A DNA stretch of 64,000 nt, taken from the NCBI RefSeq assembly GCF_042680125.1, contig NZ_JBHTNY010000018.1; one strand, written 5' to 3'. Positions 18,233 to 27,115 of the stretch are shown in pieces; positions within the stretch are counted from its first letter, which is position 1, and each line of letters begins with the position of its first letter. Both the position numbers and the translations under genes were made by a program. This stretch comes from Robinsoniella peoriensis. GTDB taxonomy: Bacteria > Bacillota > Clostridia > Lachnospirales > Lachnospiraceae. The notes beneath the pieces were generated by a model that saw only the letters and a list, made by a program, of their open reading frames with translations, did not search any database and had not been told where the DNA came from.

Positions 18233-18727
18233 ATGGCAGCCGAAAAAAGAATGGATCCAAAAGATGAGCAGCAGTTTTTGGATCTTGTGAAAGAAATAGT
18301 AGAAAATCCAAAGTACACAAAGTTAAAAGAATATATACAGCACGGAGAAACAACCGTTTATGAGCACAGTCTGGCTGTCGCTTATTTAAGCTATTGGATC
18401 GCACTGAAATATGGCTGGCAGGTTCAGGTTAAGGAATTGATCCGGGGGGCACTTCTACACGATTATTTTTTATATGACTGGCATGAGAAGAGCGCAGACC
18501 ACCGTTTTCATGGATTTACACATCCGGGCAGGGCGCTGAAAAATGCCTGTTTGGAATTTGATCTGACCCAGATCGAAAAAGATGTGATCAGAAAACATAT
18601 GTTTCCACTCACACCGATTCCGCCCCGATACCGTGAGACAGCTATTGTTTGTATGGCGGATAAGATCTGTTCCGTGTATGAAACTTTCCATATGACATTA
18701 TTTGGGGAATTGTATCCCGTATCTTAA
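18233..18727 (+). CDS. HD-domain phosphohydrolase-like protein
   Basis: This 164-residue soluble protein has the HD-domain metal-binding pattern: EHSLAVA (first His), LLHDYFLYD (HD doublet), HGFTHP (His) and VCMADKICS (late Asp). HD-domain proteins of this size are metal-dependent phosphohydrolases on nucleotides or related phosphate esters, but the substrate here cannot be read from sequence. The ATG at 18233 is chosen over an upstream ATG at 18185, because AAAGGGGGAG lies before it and the upstream extension has no family similarity. It is a single-gene unit with its own promoter and terminator. Confidence 0.85.
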   Translation: MAAEKRMDPKDEQQFLDLVKEIVENPKYTKLKEYIQHGETTVYEHSLAVAYLSYWIALKYGWQVQVKELIRGALLHDYFLYDWHEKSADHRFHGFTHPGRALKNACLEFDLTQIEKDVIRKHMFPLTPIPPRYRETAIVCMADKICSVYETFHMTLFGELYPVS

Positions 18728-18753
18728 GGTGAAAACATCTCCCAGGCGTTCTT

Positions 18754-18800
18754 AAAATATAGGCAGTCAGCTTCCATTGGAGGCTGTTGCCTATATTTTT
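18754..18800 (+). terminator. Terminator after the HD-domain gene
   Basis: AATATAGGCAGTCAGC and the matching arm ending GGCTGTTGCCTATATT pair imperfectly and are followed by TTTTT. Confidence 0.75.
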
Positions 18801-18934
18801 ATGGACTTATTTATTTACCACAACTCTTCCAGCAGCTTTATTTATCATTATACAAACGGATAAACATATCCTTCTACCGGATCTGTGGGGATAATCTTTG
18901 TAACATGGATCTGCGGTTGGGGAAGCTATTGCTT

Positions 18935-18949
18935 TTTCATGACATGAAA
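18935..18949. promoter_or_regulatory. Palindrome in the 18728-19074 spacer
   Basis: TTTCATG-A-CATGAAA is a perfect 15-base palindrome about 125 bases before the small ORF at 19075. It resembles an operator, but its regulator is unknown. Apart from this and the terminator at 18754, nothing else was recognised in this roughly 350-base gene-free stretch. Confidence 0.35.
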
Positions 18950-19074
18950 CTGTCTTTTTAATACACGGCATACAATATTTCCCTACTTCTAAGTTATAAT
19001 ATTTTTTCCCGGACAAAGGGCTTAATACGGTACGTGGAAGGAAAAGAGAATACATCAGGAGGAAAAGATGATGG

Positions 19075-19296
19075 ATGAGTATGAAAGAAGTGTGGATCCG
19101 TATAAAAACAGTATGGATACTTATGAAGGAAGTATGGATACCATTTCGTCTGATTCCGGAAATGATCAGGCAGGGAGCCATAGACGGTGGAGTTTATATA
19201 AAAGATCTCCTCATGCTATATGCTTTTACTGCATTAGGAGCGGTGCCCATCATATGGAATACCATTAAGACCGTTACAAATAGAAATGTTTCATAA
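19075..19296 (+). CDS. Possible small membrane protein (73 residues)
   Basis: This short ORF follows an AGGAGG box and is followed 12 bases later by a strong hairpin, which favours a real transcription unit. The N-terminal third is an imperfect repeat rich in Trp, Ile and Lys (KEVWIRIK, KTVWILMK, KEVWIPF), about eight residues per unit. The C-terminal part has one hydrophobic stretch, LLMLYAFTALGAVPIIW, that could cross the membrane. Two overlapping starts exist: ATG at 19068 and 19071 give another frame of 66 residues with no hydrophobic segment. I prefer the 19075 frame for its amphipathic and membrane-like pattern, though its spacing to the AGGAGG is long (12 bases). The family is not recognised. 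Confidence 0.4.
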   Translation: MSMKEVWIRIKTVWILMKEVWIPFRLIPEMIRQGAIDGGVYIKDLLMLYAFTALGAVPIIWNTIKTVTNRNVS

Positions 19297-19307
19297 AAGT
19301 TCAAAGA

Positions 19308-19346
19308 ACAGCCCCCCTGGCAGACATAGCATTCAGGGGGGCTGTT
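19308..19346 (+). terminator. GC-rich hairpin after the small ORF
   Basis: ACAGCCCCCCTG and CAGGGGGGCTGT form a 12-base perfect stem. The downstream T-run is short, but the stem is very stable. Confidence 0.7.
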
Positions 19347-19387
19347 GTAATTAACTTTTTCAGGGAAACTAAAAACTTTTCTCGGGA

Positions 19388-19433
19388 TTGACAGGATTGG
19401 GCTGGCATGGTATAAAAGGTGTAAGCGCTTACA
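19388..19433 (+). promoter_or_regulatory. Promoter with cre-like operator, formerly for the GH43 gene
   Basis: A consensus TTGACA (19388-19393) and TATAAA (19411-19416) are 17 bases apart. Overlapping the expected transcription start is the perfect palindrome TGTAAGCGCTTACA (19420-19433), which fits the cre/LacI-family operator consensus. The downstream sequence is broken by an insertion element 35 bases later. Catabolite or LacI-type control is inferred. Confidence 0.8.
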
Positions 19434-19467
19434 TAAAAATGAAAAATACTATGTCGGGAAGATTAAT

Positions 19468-21313
19468 AGGCTCTCGGAATCTTGAGCCTGCCGACTAAGA
19501 TTCACCAGTCGGATGGACCTTGAAAAGTAAATATTATCCAGAACGGATATGACAAATAATAAACTAAGAAAAATGACGCAGTTTAATAGACCAAAGCGGC
19601 TGCTATGGTTTATAATAGTATTGCTTATGAAATTAAGCGGCTTGCTCAAAGAGGTCTTTTAGTCGGGAAGTCTTTGGCAGAGTCCATGCATCAAGGTGCT
19701 GGCACATCATGATGGAAAACGGGCGGCAGTACCACATCTTAGATGAACGGTATCTGCCGTCTTCTAATTTGTAATCTATTTTCTCCCGTTTATTACAGCG
19801 TTCCGCAGATGTTCTTGCGTTATATTCCAGTTTCCATTCAGCACTGTCACGAGGTGGAGTATTAAAAAGTCTTGGATTATCTTTCAAAACAAGGTGAACA
19901 TTCCTGCCGTATTTAGCATCAGAACACGGATTTTCGCAAGTGCAGTGGGGAGAACCACCTTTGAAGCTGATTTTGGGACAGCGATATTTTACACGTCCTT
20001 TTTTAGGCTCAACAGCAGCTAACTTCATTACATGGCCAGAAGGACACAGCGGAACACCATCACTATTAATTGTAATATCATCTTTATAAACAGGTGGCCT
20101 ACCACATTTCCAGTTAAGGTCGATAAATGGAGTAATTCCATTAAGCTTGCAGTAATCATAATAGGGCATCGCATCATGCGCTGAGTCAAGAAGAAGTTTC
20201 GTGACAACAGCATCAGGCAGCATCTGTTTCATGGAAAACCAGTTGTATAAAAATCCATGAGAGTCATGCCTGGAGGCAGGACTTAAGAAAGGGAAAACTG
20301 GAAGATCACTTTGAGAATCAGAAGCAGTCAGCATGTATAAGCCGTATCCCAAATAATAATGATTACGGTGGGAATCCCAGCCGATGTCACAGTCTGGCTG
20401 ATGGTAAATGCGGTTGCATTTGCAATCACGAATGCCCTGGTCCAGACAATTGCAGGTACGTGTTTTTCGCTCCTGCGCAGAGGTATAAACAGGAGTTCCA
20501 TCTCCAGCTAAAGACAATTCTTTAAGAGAGATAAGGTTTTTATTAACAGAGTTTTGAAGGAAAAAGTTGTTGAAAATTTTCCAAAGATTTGCACATGGAG
20601 CCATATCAGTAGGTGGAGATTCTTCAAACCGATGAAATAAATCCTCAACGGTAACTTTTTCAGCAGGAGCAGCTTTTTCTTGTTTGCCTTGTGGTTTCTG
20701 AGGTTTTACCTTGGGTGGATGGAGAGAATCAGAAAGATTATTATGATCTGATAACCAAAGGCGATTGTGGAAGTCATAGAAAGTCCCCGTGCCAGGAGTA
20801 TCGCCCACGTTAAAACCGGAAATGATGGCATGAAGATGATTTTCTTTCAAATCAGAAGCAAAGCGTGTGTAAGAAGTTATTTTAAATTCAACTGACACAA
20901 GAATAGATCTGAGCATATCGGAGGGAAGTCTTGGCTCAGGTCCAAAGATTGAGTAGCAATCCCGCATAAGAATATCAATGGCAGATAAATCAAGATTCCA
21001 AAATTTTTCGAGAATCCGCCAGGTGGATGAAGACAAAGAGTTTACAGCATCAGGATAATATTTACGAAGTTGATTCAGGACACGATCCTGATAGGCGGAA
21101 TGACCGCCAATATTAATTGGTTTCAATGAAACACACCTCCAAATCAAAAAGTCTGTTCCGGCTGCGCCGAAACGATATGCCTTATTAATTAAGAGGCGCG
21201 AAGCGCCGCATTTTTGAGGGCGTATGTCAAGAGATTTTGAAAAAAGGTGGAGAAAAAATAAAAATGGAATCTGCGAAGCCGCATAAACACAGGCTTTGAG
21301 ATTCCGAGAGTCT
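19468..21313 (-). mobile_element. IS1182-like insertion sequence with imperfect terminal inverted repeats
   Basis: The element has one transposase gene on the minus strand. The left end AGGCTCTCGGAATCTTGAG (from 19468) matches the complement of the right end, AGACTCTCGGAATCTCAAAG (ending 21313), at most positions, then GCCTG in both. About 1.85 kb is normal for IS1182-type elements. I could not identify a clean target duplication. It sits between a cre-bearing promoter (19388-19433) and the GH43 start codon (21337). Confidence 0.8.
19633..21126 (-). CDS. IS1182-like DDE transposase
   Basis: This 497-residue transposase has the N-terminal DUF772-like helical region (DMLRSILVSVEFKITSYTRF, SGFNVGDTPGTGTFYDF) and a DDE core beginning SLAGDGTPVYTSAQE. 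A later block (LLLDSAHDAMPYYDYCKLNG) carries the second acidic residue, and the C-terminal block (ARTSAERCNKREKIDY) the third, as in IS1182-type enzymes. Cys-rich stretches lie between (CNCLDQGIRDCKCN, CTCENPCSD). The start is probably the TTG at 21126, which follows GGAGGTG by five bases; an upstream in-frame ATG at 21147 has no such site. The frame is intact, so the element may still be active. Confidence 0.88.
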   Translation of the reverse strand: MKPINIGGHSAYQDRVLNQLRKYYPDAVNSLSSSTWRILEKFWNLDLSAIDILMRDCYSIFGPEPRLPSDMLRSILVSVEFKITSYTRFASDLKENHLHAIISGFNVGDTPGTGTFYDFHNRLWLSDHNNLSDSLHPPKVKPQKPQGKQEKAAPAEKVTVEDLFHRFEESPPTDMAPCANLWKIFNNFFLQNSVNKNLISLKELSLAGDGTPVYTSAQERKTRTCNCLDQGIRDCKCNRIYHQPDCDIGWDSHRNHYYLGYGLYMLTASDSQSDLPVFPFLSPASRHDSHGFLYNWFSMKQMLPDAVVTKLLLDSAHDAMPYYDYCKLNGITPFIDLNWKCGRPPVYKDDITINSDGVPLCPSGHVMKLAAVEPKKGRVKYRCPKISFKGGSPHCTCENPCSDAKYGRNVHLVLKDNPRLFNTPPRDSAEWKLEYNARTSAERCNKREKIDYKLEDGRYRSSKMWYCRPFSIMMCQHLDAWTLPKTSRLKDLFEQAA

Positions 21314-21336
21314 ATATTATTGAAAAGGAGAAGAAA

Positions 21337-22896
21337 ATGAAGCTATGGCAAGCAGATAATCAGGATGGAACTTATACGAATCCGGTATTGCATACGGATT
21401 ATAGTGATCCGGATGTTATATGTGTTGGGGAAGATTTTTATATGATTTCTTCTAGTTTTACTTACGTACCGGGAGTGCCACTCCTGCATTCCAAAGATCT
21501 TGTGAACTGGGAATGTATTAATTATTGTGTCAGAGAATTGCCTTTAGAACGTTATAGACAGCCGGCTCATGGTTGTGGAACGTGGGCACCGGCTATACGG
21601 TATTACAGTGGTGTGTTCTATGCGTTTATTCCGTTACCGGATGAAGGAATTTTTGTAACCAGGGCAATTGATCCATATGGAGAGTGGAGCACGCTCACCT
21701 GTATAAAAGAAGCTAAAGGGTGGATTGATCCCTGTCCTTTTTGGGATGAGAACGGAAAAGCTTATATGATTCATGCATATGCTCATAGCCGATGCGGAAT
21801 AAAGCATAAACTCTCTATCAGTGAGATGAAGCCGGATGCCACCGAACTGATTGGTGAAGATATCTTAGTTTACGATGGAACTCAGGATAATCCTACGGTT
21901 GAAGGCCCAAAGTTATATAGTAAAGACGGCTGGTATTATATATTTGCACCGGCGGGAGGGGTTGCAACAGGATGGCAGCTGGTTTTGAGATCCAGGAATA
22001 TCTTTGGACCTTATGAGAGTAAGAAGGTGCTGCATCAGGGAGATTCCCGGATTAATGGACCGCACCAGGGAGCCTGGGTTACTGCAGCAGATGGTCGCGA
22101 TTGGTTTGTGCATTTTCAGGATGCCGGGATTTATGGAAGGATTGTACATCTTCAGCCATTGCGATGGGCAAATGGCTGGCCTGTAATTGGGATTGATTCT
22201 AATAATGATGGTATTGGAGAGCCGGTATTGACATATGAAATGCCAGTAAAAAAATATAACGGTTGTCCTTATTATATTTCTGCACAAGATGATTTCCATA
22301 GCAGGGAGTTAGGATTTCAATGGCAGTGGCAGGCAAATCCTAGTGAAAAGTGGTACAGTCTCACTGAACGTCCTGGATATTTGCGCTTATATGCAATGAG
22401 AAATGAAGTGGGCAGGGAAAATTTATTGTGGTATTTGCCGAATTTACTGACCCAGATGCTGCAAAGACCGGATTTTCATGTAAAGGCAGAGTTATTTATA
22501 AGTGGTTTGCAGACTGGCGATATGGCAGGAATAGGAATTTTGGGACATTGTTATAACTCTTTAAACGTGAAACGAGTGGAAATAGGATTTGAGATCGGCA
22601 TATTGGAAGGAGAAGTATTAGAAATCCAAGGTACAGGGATTGCAAAAGAAAGGATTCAGACTTTGGAATGTATTCAAACAGATATCCTTACAGTGTTACT
22701 GGATTTTACAAATCAAGGTACATATCAGTTTGCTTATCAAAGTGCAGCAGGAGAACGGAAATTCTGCTCTCAGGTGTTCACAGCACAAGTGAGCACCTGG
22801 ACGGGAGCGAAATTAATGTTATTTTGCCTGAACAGGGAAAACAGGCAGAGCAGCGGGTATCTGGATGTTAAATCCTTTACCGTAAACCCACTTTAA
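21337..22896 (+). CDS. GH43 family glycosidase (beta-xylosidase / alpha-L-arabinofuranosidase type)
   Basis: This 519-residue protein has a five-bladed beta-propeller catalytic domain (about residues 10-310) and a C-terminal beta-sandwich (about residues 325-519). The catalytic triad positions of GH43 can be seen: Asp in YSDPDVI (general base), Asp in GWIDPCPFW (pKa modulator) and Glu in TVEGPKLY (general acid). No signal peptide is present, so it acts in the cytoplasm on imported oligosaccharides. GGAG lies before the ATG. An IS element has inserted into its 5' leader and separated it from the cre promoter at 19388, so expression may be altered. It converges with the YesM-type kinase gene and overlaps its end by four bases. 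Xylo- or arabino-oligosaccharides are likely substrates. Confidence 0.9.
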   Translation: MKLWQADNQDGTYTNPVLHTDYSDPDVICVGEDFYMISSSFTYVPGVPLLHSKDLVNWECINYCVRELPLERYRQPAHGCGTWAPAIRYYSGVFYAFIPLPDEGIFVTRAIDPYGEWSTLTCIKEAKGWIDPCPFWDENGKAYMIHAYAHSRCGIKHKLSISEMKPDATELIGEDILVYDGTQDNPTVEGPKLYSKDGWYYIFAPAGGVATGWQLVLRSRNIFGPYESKKVLHQGDSRINGPHQGAWVTAADGRDWFVHFQDAGIYGRIVHLQPLRWANGWPVIGIDSNNDGIGEPVLTYEMPVKKYNGCPYYISAQDDFHSRELGFQWQWQANPSEKWYSLTERPGYLRLYAMRNEVGRENLLWYLPNLLTQMLQRPDFHVKAELFISGLQTGDMAGIGILGHCYNSLNVKRVEIGFEIGILEGEVLEIQGTGIAKERIQTLECIQTDILTVLLDFTNQGTYQFAYQSAAGERKFCSQVFTAQVSTWTGAKLMLFCLNRENRQSSGYLDVKSFTVNPL

Positions 22897-24686
22897 GAAA
22901 TAATATTACATAGGTTCTGTGGAATAGAAAAACGAATGCAGGTTCCCATATCCTTTTTACTTTGAATGTGCAGTTCGCTTTCCGTACCATATTTCAGCAT
23001 AAGGCGTTGGTTTACATTTTTTAAACCAATGCTTTTTGTTTTAGCATCATGGAATGTCTGATAAAGATGATGGATTTCTTCTTTTGCCATGCCGATACCT
23101 GAATCGATTACGACAAAATGCAGCCGATTATTTCTAAGATATACCCGCAGTTTAATATATCCAGTCTCACCAGTGTCCTGCTTGGTACGGATACCATGAG
23201 TTATACTGTTTTCAATAAGGGGCTGGAGCATTAGCCGGAAGACCTGGTAGTCCAGCAGCTCTTCATCGATCTCATAGTACATGATGAAAGCATCCTGGTA
23301 ACGCAGTTTTTGAATCTGTGTATATTTTCTTAAATAGTCCAATTCTTTTGCCAGAGGGATAGTTGCCGTTGGATCATCTAAGGAGTATTTTAATATGTCA
23401 GAAAGGTCCTGGATCATTGTATTTACAATGGTTGGGGACTTTGTTTGTTTAAGAGATTCAAAATCGATGGATTGCAGCGTATTAAATAAGAAGTGTGGGT
23501 TGATTTGAAGCTGAAGCGATGCTAATTCAGCAATCTCCTGCTGATACTGCTTCTCCATTAATTCTTGTTTTAAGGTACTTGTATTGAGGAAAACGTGAAT
23601 AATATTGTTTAAAATAATATCATATTCATCATGTGAAACATCTGGAGACTGGGAATGTATATGTCCATTTTCTGCATCATCAAAGACTTGGATAATCTGG
23701 TTAATATGCTGGAAATTTTGTTTTGTAACTACATAAGCTAATAAAAGGACGATTAAAAGGTTGGTCATAAGTACAAGAAGAAAAATGGAAAAGCTGCTGG
23801 CAATTTTAGAAAATACATCGGGGGCAGAAACAAGAGCAAGAAAGGAGGTTTCATACTCTGAGGAAGGAAGCACCTGTGCCAAATAAAGATGTCCATCTAA
23901 TTTCAACCATGTACCATTAAGTTTGGAAAGTGAGTTGCGGGGAATTATGTCCAGTTGGTTTATAAGGTCTCTAGAAGCAGTTTCGGAAAACTTGTCAGTA
24001 GTGGTATTCGTTGATAAGAGTTGGTTATTCTGATCAAGAAAAAATATCTGTTCCTGGTTGGAGGAAGAGGAATCTTTCATGACCTGTGCCAGATTTTTTG
24101 CATTAATATTAATTGCAATAACACCTTTCACGTTAGACAGACGGTTAAATATGGTGATAATGGATTCAGCAGGTGCATACTTATATTCCTGAACCGTACG
24201 TTTGCGCAGCCATTCGGGTGAATTATCGTAATTTTCTGTGTATTGGGTGTACCATTCCTGATCAAAATAAGAAGTAAGGGGTACAATATTATCATGGGAA
24301 GAATAAAAGCTGTCATAGCCATCCAGGTATAAATAAACTGATTTAATCATTTTTTGTGAGCTGGTGGAAGTGCCCAGCAGGGTTTTCATTGCCTTTAAAA
24401 TTACCAGGTCAGAATAGTCATAACTTTTATAAGAGAGCTGTTTCTGGAGGGAGAGCATAAAGGCGGGATTATATGTGAGCAGTTCATATTGATAAGTGGA
24501 ATTAGACATCACTAATTCGAAGTTTGTTCTCACATGATCCAGTGTATTTTCACTACGCTGGGCAACGCGGCGTATATCAGAGATATTTATAAAAACAAAG
24601 AAAATACAGCAAAAGATGATGGTTGGAACCATCATCATCAGGAAGAACTTTTTGAATCGTTGTAAAAAAAATCTGCGCATAGTCAT
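22893..24686 (-). CDS. YesM-type sensor histidine kinase
   Basis: This 597-residue membrane kinase has a transmembrane segment near residues 12-32, an extracytoplasmic sensor region of about 250 residues, and a second membrane segment (SIFLLVLMTNLLIVLLLAYV). A HisKA_YesM phosphoacceptor domain follows with the typical LQINPHFLFNTLQSI, then an HATPase_c domain (PLIENSITHG, DSGIGMAKEEI, GLKNVNQRL). The family senses sugars, often through a nearby binding protein, and controls carbohydrate uptake genes. The YesN-type response regulator follows 11 bases downstream, and the ABC sugar importer is divergent at 25727, so that importer is the expected target. The 3' end overlaps the converging GH43 gene by four bases. 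Confidence 0.92.
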   Translation of the reverse strand: MTMRRFFLQRFKKFFLMMMVPTIIFCCIFFVFINISDIRRVAQRSENTLDHVRTNFELVMSNSTYQYELLTYNPAFMLSLQKQLSYKSYDYSDLVILKAMKTLLGTSTSSQKMIKSVYLYLDGYDSFYSSHDNIVPLTSYFDQEWYTQYTENYDNSPEWLRKRTVQEYKYAPAESIITIFNRLSNVKGVIAININAKNLAQVMKDSSSSNQEQIFFLDQNNQLLSTNTTTDKFSETASRDLINQLDIIPRNSLSKLNGTWLKLDGHLYLAQVLPSSEYETSFLALVSAPDVFSKIASSFSIFLLVLMTNLLIVLLLAYVVTKQNFQHINQIIQVFDDAENGHIHSQSPDVSHDEYDIILNNIIHVFLNTSTLKQELMEKQYQQEIAELASLQLQINPHFLFNTLQSIDFESLKQTKSPTIVNTMIQDLSDILKYSLDDPTATIPLAKELDYLRKYTQIQKLRYQDAFIMYYEIDEELLDYQVFRLMLQPLIENSITHGIRTKQDTGETGYIKLRVYLRNNRLHFVVIDSGIGMAKEEIHHLYQTFHDAKTKSIGLKNVNQRLMLKYGTESELHIQSKKDMGTCIRFSIPQNLCNIIS

Positions 24687-24697
24687 ATGGGTGGCTC

Positions 24698-25432
24698 CTA
24701 TAGGTTTTGTTCCTCGCGATATTGCCGAGGTGTCATGTTGTAGTACTGTTTAAAAGCACGAGAAAAATTTTTAGGGTTATCATAGCCTAGGTAATATGCG
24801 ATTTCGTAGTGCTTATAATGGATATCTTTAAGCATCTCGGCTGCTTTTTTCATGCGGATTTCATACAAATGTTCCGAAAAACTTTTCAGGGATTTTTCTT
24901 TTATTAATTTTGACAAATAATTTGGGCTAAGTGTCACTAAAACGGCGGCATGTTCCAGTGTTGCATTCTGATAATCCTTTTTTATGTATTCAAGTACCGT
25001 TGAAAGAATTTTCTCATAATAGCTTTGCCCCGGGGTAACTGCTATTACTTTATATTTATCATCTAATTCACTACGCAGTTTTTCAAAACAAGTGTATAAA
25101 GTATCATACTTAATAGGTTTTAACAGATAATCGGATGCATGATTTGTAATAGCTGCATGCATATAAGAGAATTCCTGGTATCCGGTCAGGAAAATAAATT
25201 TGATATCGGGGAAATCATTGGCAAGGGCATCACTTAATTCAATGCCTGTCATAACAGGCATCTGGATGTCTGTCAATACAACATTTACCGGATGTTCTTT
25301 AAGGTAAGCAAGCGCATCTTTTCCGTTCGGAAAATCCCCGGCAATAGTAAAACCTACTTTTTCCCAGGGAAATAAATGAATGATGCCATTACGTATGGCA
25401 GCTTCGTCGTCAACAATTATCAGTGAATACAT
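24698..25432 (-). CDS. YesN-type response regulator (receiver + AraC HTH)
   Basis: This 244-residue regulator has a receiver domain (about residues 1-120: MYSLIIVDDEAAIRNG, phospho-acceptor Asp in VLTDIQMPVMTG, conserved Lys in YLLKPIKYD) and an AraC double HTH at the C terminus (about residues 140-244: VTLSPNYLSKLIKEKSL, IAYYLGYDNPKNFSRAFK, MTPRQYR). It is the partner of the YesM kinase encoded just downstream. The ATG at 25432 is preferred to 25477, because the receiver domain begins there and a G-rich ribosome site precedes it. It probably activates the divergent sugar transport operon. The 294-base divergent spacer has no operator that I could identify. Confidence 0.92.
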   Translation of the reverse strand: MYSLIIVDDEAAIRNGIIHLFPWEKVGFTIAGDFPNGKDALAYLKEHPVNVVLTDIQMPVMTGIELSDALANDFPDIKFIFLTGYQEFSYMHAAITNHASDYLLKPIKYDTLYTCFEKLRSELDDKYKVIAVTPGQSYYEKILSTVLEYIKKDYQNATLEHAAVLVTLSPNYLSKLIKEKSLKSFSEHLYEIRMKKAAEMLKDIHYKHYEIAYYLGYDNPKNFSRAFKQYYNMTPRQYREEQNL

Positions 25433-25726
25433 TTTAGTCCCCCATATCTTACAAAATGATTCGTGTGCTAAATCCACTGAGCGAATTATGCACTTTATTA
25501 GTTAAGTTTAATAATAAAATTATACGATACCGAAATAGTAAAAGCAACGGATATGTATGGTAAAAGCTTGAAAACGCATATGATGAAACCTTATCGTAGA
25601 TAAAGAAGACATTTTGAAAAATTGAAGTAGATAATGAGGAAATTGGATAACTGAAAAGGTTGAGAAAAGTAGGAATATTCATTAGAATGTACTTATCAAT
25701 AAAAGCAAATGAAGGAGGAAGGTACG

Positions 25727-27034
25727 ATGAGAAGAAATACCCAAAAAGCAGTAGTTATGGGACTGATAGCGATTATAACTGCATCTATAATGACAGGATG
25801 TGGAGAAGGAAAGGGAGGAAATGATAAGGAGCAGGTAATGCTTCGTTTTACCTGGTGGGGAGGAGATGATAGAAACGAGGCGACTTTACAGGTTATCGAT
25901 ATGTTTGAAAAAAAATATCCATGGATAACGATAGAAGGAGAATTCAGTGGTTCTGACGGGTATCAGGAAAAGCTTTCAACTTCCCTGGCAGGAAAGACAG
26001 CAGCAGATATTATACAGAACGGACCCGGCTGGATGCCAGGTTTTGTGGAGAAGGGTGACTTCTTTGTAGATTTTAATGAATATAAAGATGATATAGATTT
26101 ATCTGGATTTGATGAATCATATCTTGCAAATGCGGGAACATTTGATGAAAAGCTGCTGGGACTTCCATCTGGGATAGCAAATCCTGCGTTGGTGGTAAAT
26201 AAAACGTTGGCAGACAAAATTGGCATTACTTTTACTGATGATATGACATGGGATGATTTACTGGATATGGGTAAAAAGGTCCAGGAGTATGATGAGAACC
26301 TGTATCTGCTTAATATAGATGAGACATATATGATTACGAATATTTTCCGCCCATATATTATGCAGCTGACAGGTAAGCCGTTTATAGATAATGAAACGAA
26401 GTCAATGAGTTGCACACAAGAGCAGCTTACGCAGACTTTGTCATATATAAAAGAGCTTTATGACAATCATGTGTTGCAGCCAGCTAGCGACAGTACAGCA
26501 TTTGAAGGGGCAATTCAGACAAATCCCAAGTGGATTGCAGGAGAGTTTGTAGCAGCAGCATGTGTTTCATCAACGATTGATGTGATGACCAGTGCCAATG
26601 AAAATGCAGAATATATTTCTGCTGGATATCCCCATTTAAAAAATGCAAAAAATGATGGATATTATTCCAATCCACCTCAGTTGATGTGTGTCTATAAAAA
26701 CAGCGAACATGTGGATGAGGCGGTGATGTTCCTGGACTATTTTTTCAATGATCCCCAAGCAGCAGCAGTTTTAAAAGATACCAGATCTGTTCCGCCAACT
26801 TCTACAGCACGTGAAGTTTGCGAAAAAGACGGATACATCAGCGAACAGGTTTTAAGTAATGTTGAATGGGGGCGTTCCCAAAAGGGAAGCAACGAGATGG
26901 GGCTGACCACAGATTCGGAGATCGAGGCAGTAATTAAAACGATGCTGGAAGGTATAATGTTTGCGCAGGATAGCGTAGAATCTAATGTCCAGAATGGTAT
27001 GTCGATGATTGAGAATATTCTGATAGATAAATAA
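25727..27034 (+). CDS. ABC sugar transporter substrate-binding lipoprotein
   Basis: This 435-residue family 1 extracellular solute-binding protein has a lipoprotein signal peptide with lipobox MTGC, so it is tethered to the outer face of the membrane. The mature part has the family pattern (LRFTWWGGDDRNEATLQVID, the AADIIQNGPGWMPGF block, WDDLLDMGKKVQEYD). It captures an oligosaccharide and delivers it to the two permeases encoded next. The ATG at 25727 has AAGGAGGAAGG upstream and is preferred to 25709. A hairpin lies between this gene and the first permease. No ATPase gene is in the operon, so a shared MsmK-type ATPase must be supplied from elsewhere, as is common in Firmicutes. Confidence 0.93.
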   Translation: MRRNTQKAVVMGLIAIITASIMTGCGEGKGGNDKEQVMLRFTWWGGDDRNEATLQVIDMFEKKYPWITIEGEFSGSDGYQEKLSTSLAGKTAADIIQNGPGWMPGFVEKGDFFVDFNEYKDDIDLSGFDESYLANAGTFDEKLLGLPSGIANPALVVNKTLADKIGITFTDDMTWDDLLDMGKKVQEYDENLYLLNIDETYMITNIFRPYIMQLTGKPFIDNETKSMSCTQEQLTQTLSYIKELYDNHVLQPASDSTAFEGAIQTNPKWIAGEFVAAACVSSTIDVMTSANENAEYISAGYPHLKNAKNDGYYSNPPQLMCVYKNSEHVDEAVMFLDYFFNDPQAAAVLKDTRSVPPTSTAREVCEKDGYISEQVLSNVEWGRSQKGSNEMGLTTDSEIEAVIKTMLEGIMFAQDSVESNVQNGMSMIENILIDK

Positions 27035-27043
27035 GACGATTAC

Positions 27044-27099
27044 AAGGCTGTTGCAGGATAGGATCGAATCAACCTGGTTTGAACTTTTGCAGCAGCCTT
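27044..27099 (+). promoter_or_regulatory. Intercistronic hairpin after the binding-protein gene
   Basis: AAGGCTGTTGCA (27044-27055) and TGCAGCAGCCTT (27088-27099) pair with one wobble. Such hairpins often protect the binding-protein message or reduce permease transcription. The T-run after it is too short for full termination. Confidence 0.65.
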
Positions 27100-27115
27100 T
27101 CATAAGGAGAACACA

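Noticed and set aside
18807..19181. 124-codon minus-strand ORF with Ile/His/Ser repeats
   Set aside because: It is the complement of the repeated part of the small ORF at 19075, with no family similarity.
19388..19433. Promoter as part of the IS element
   Set aside because: It lies outside the left inverted repeat (from 19468), and the cre palindrome fits the glycosidase gene beyond the element.
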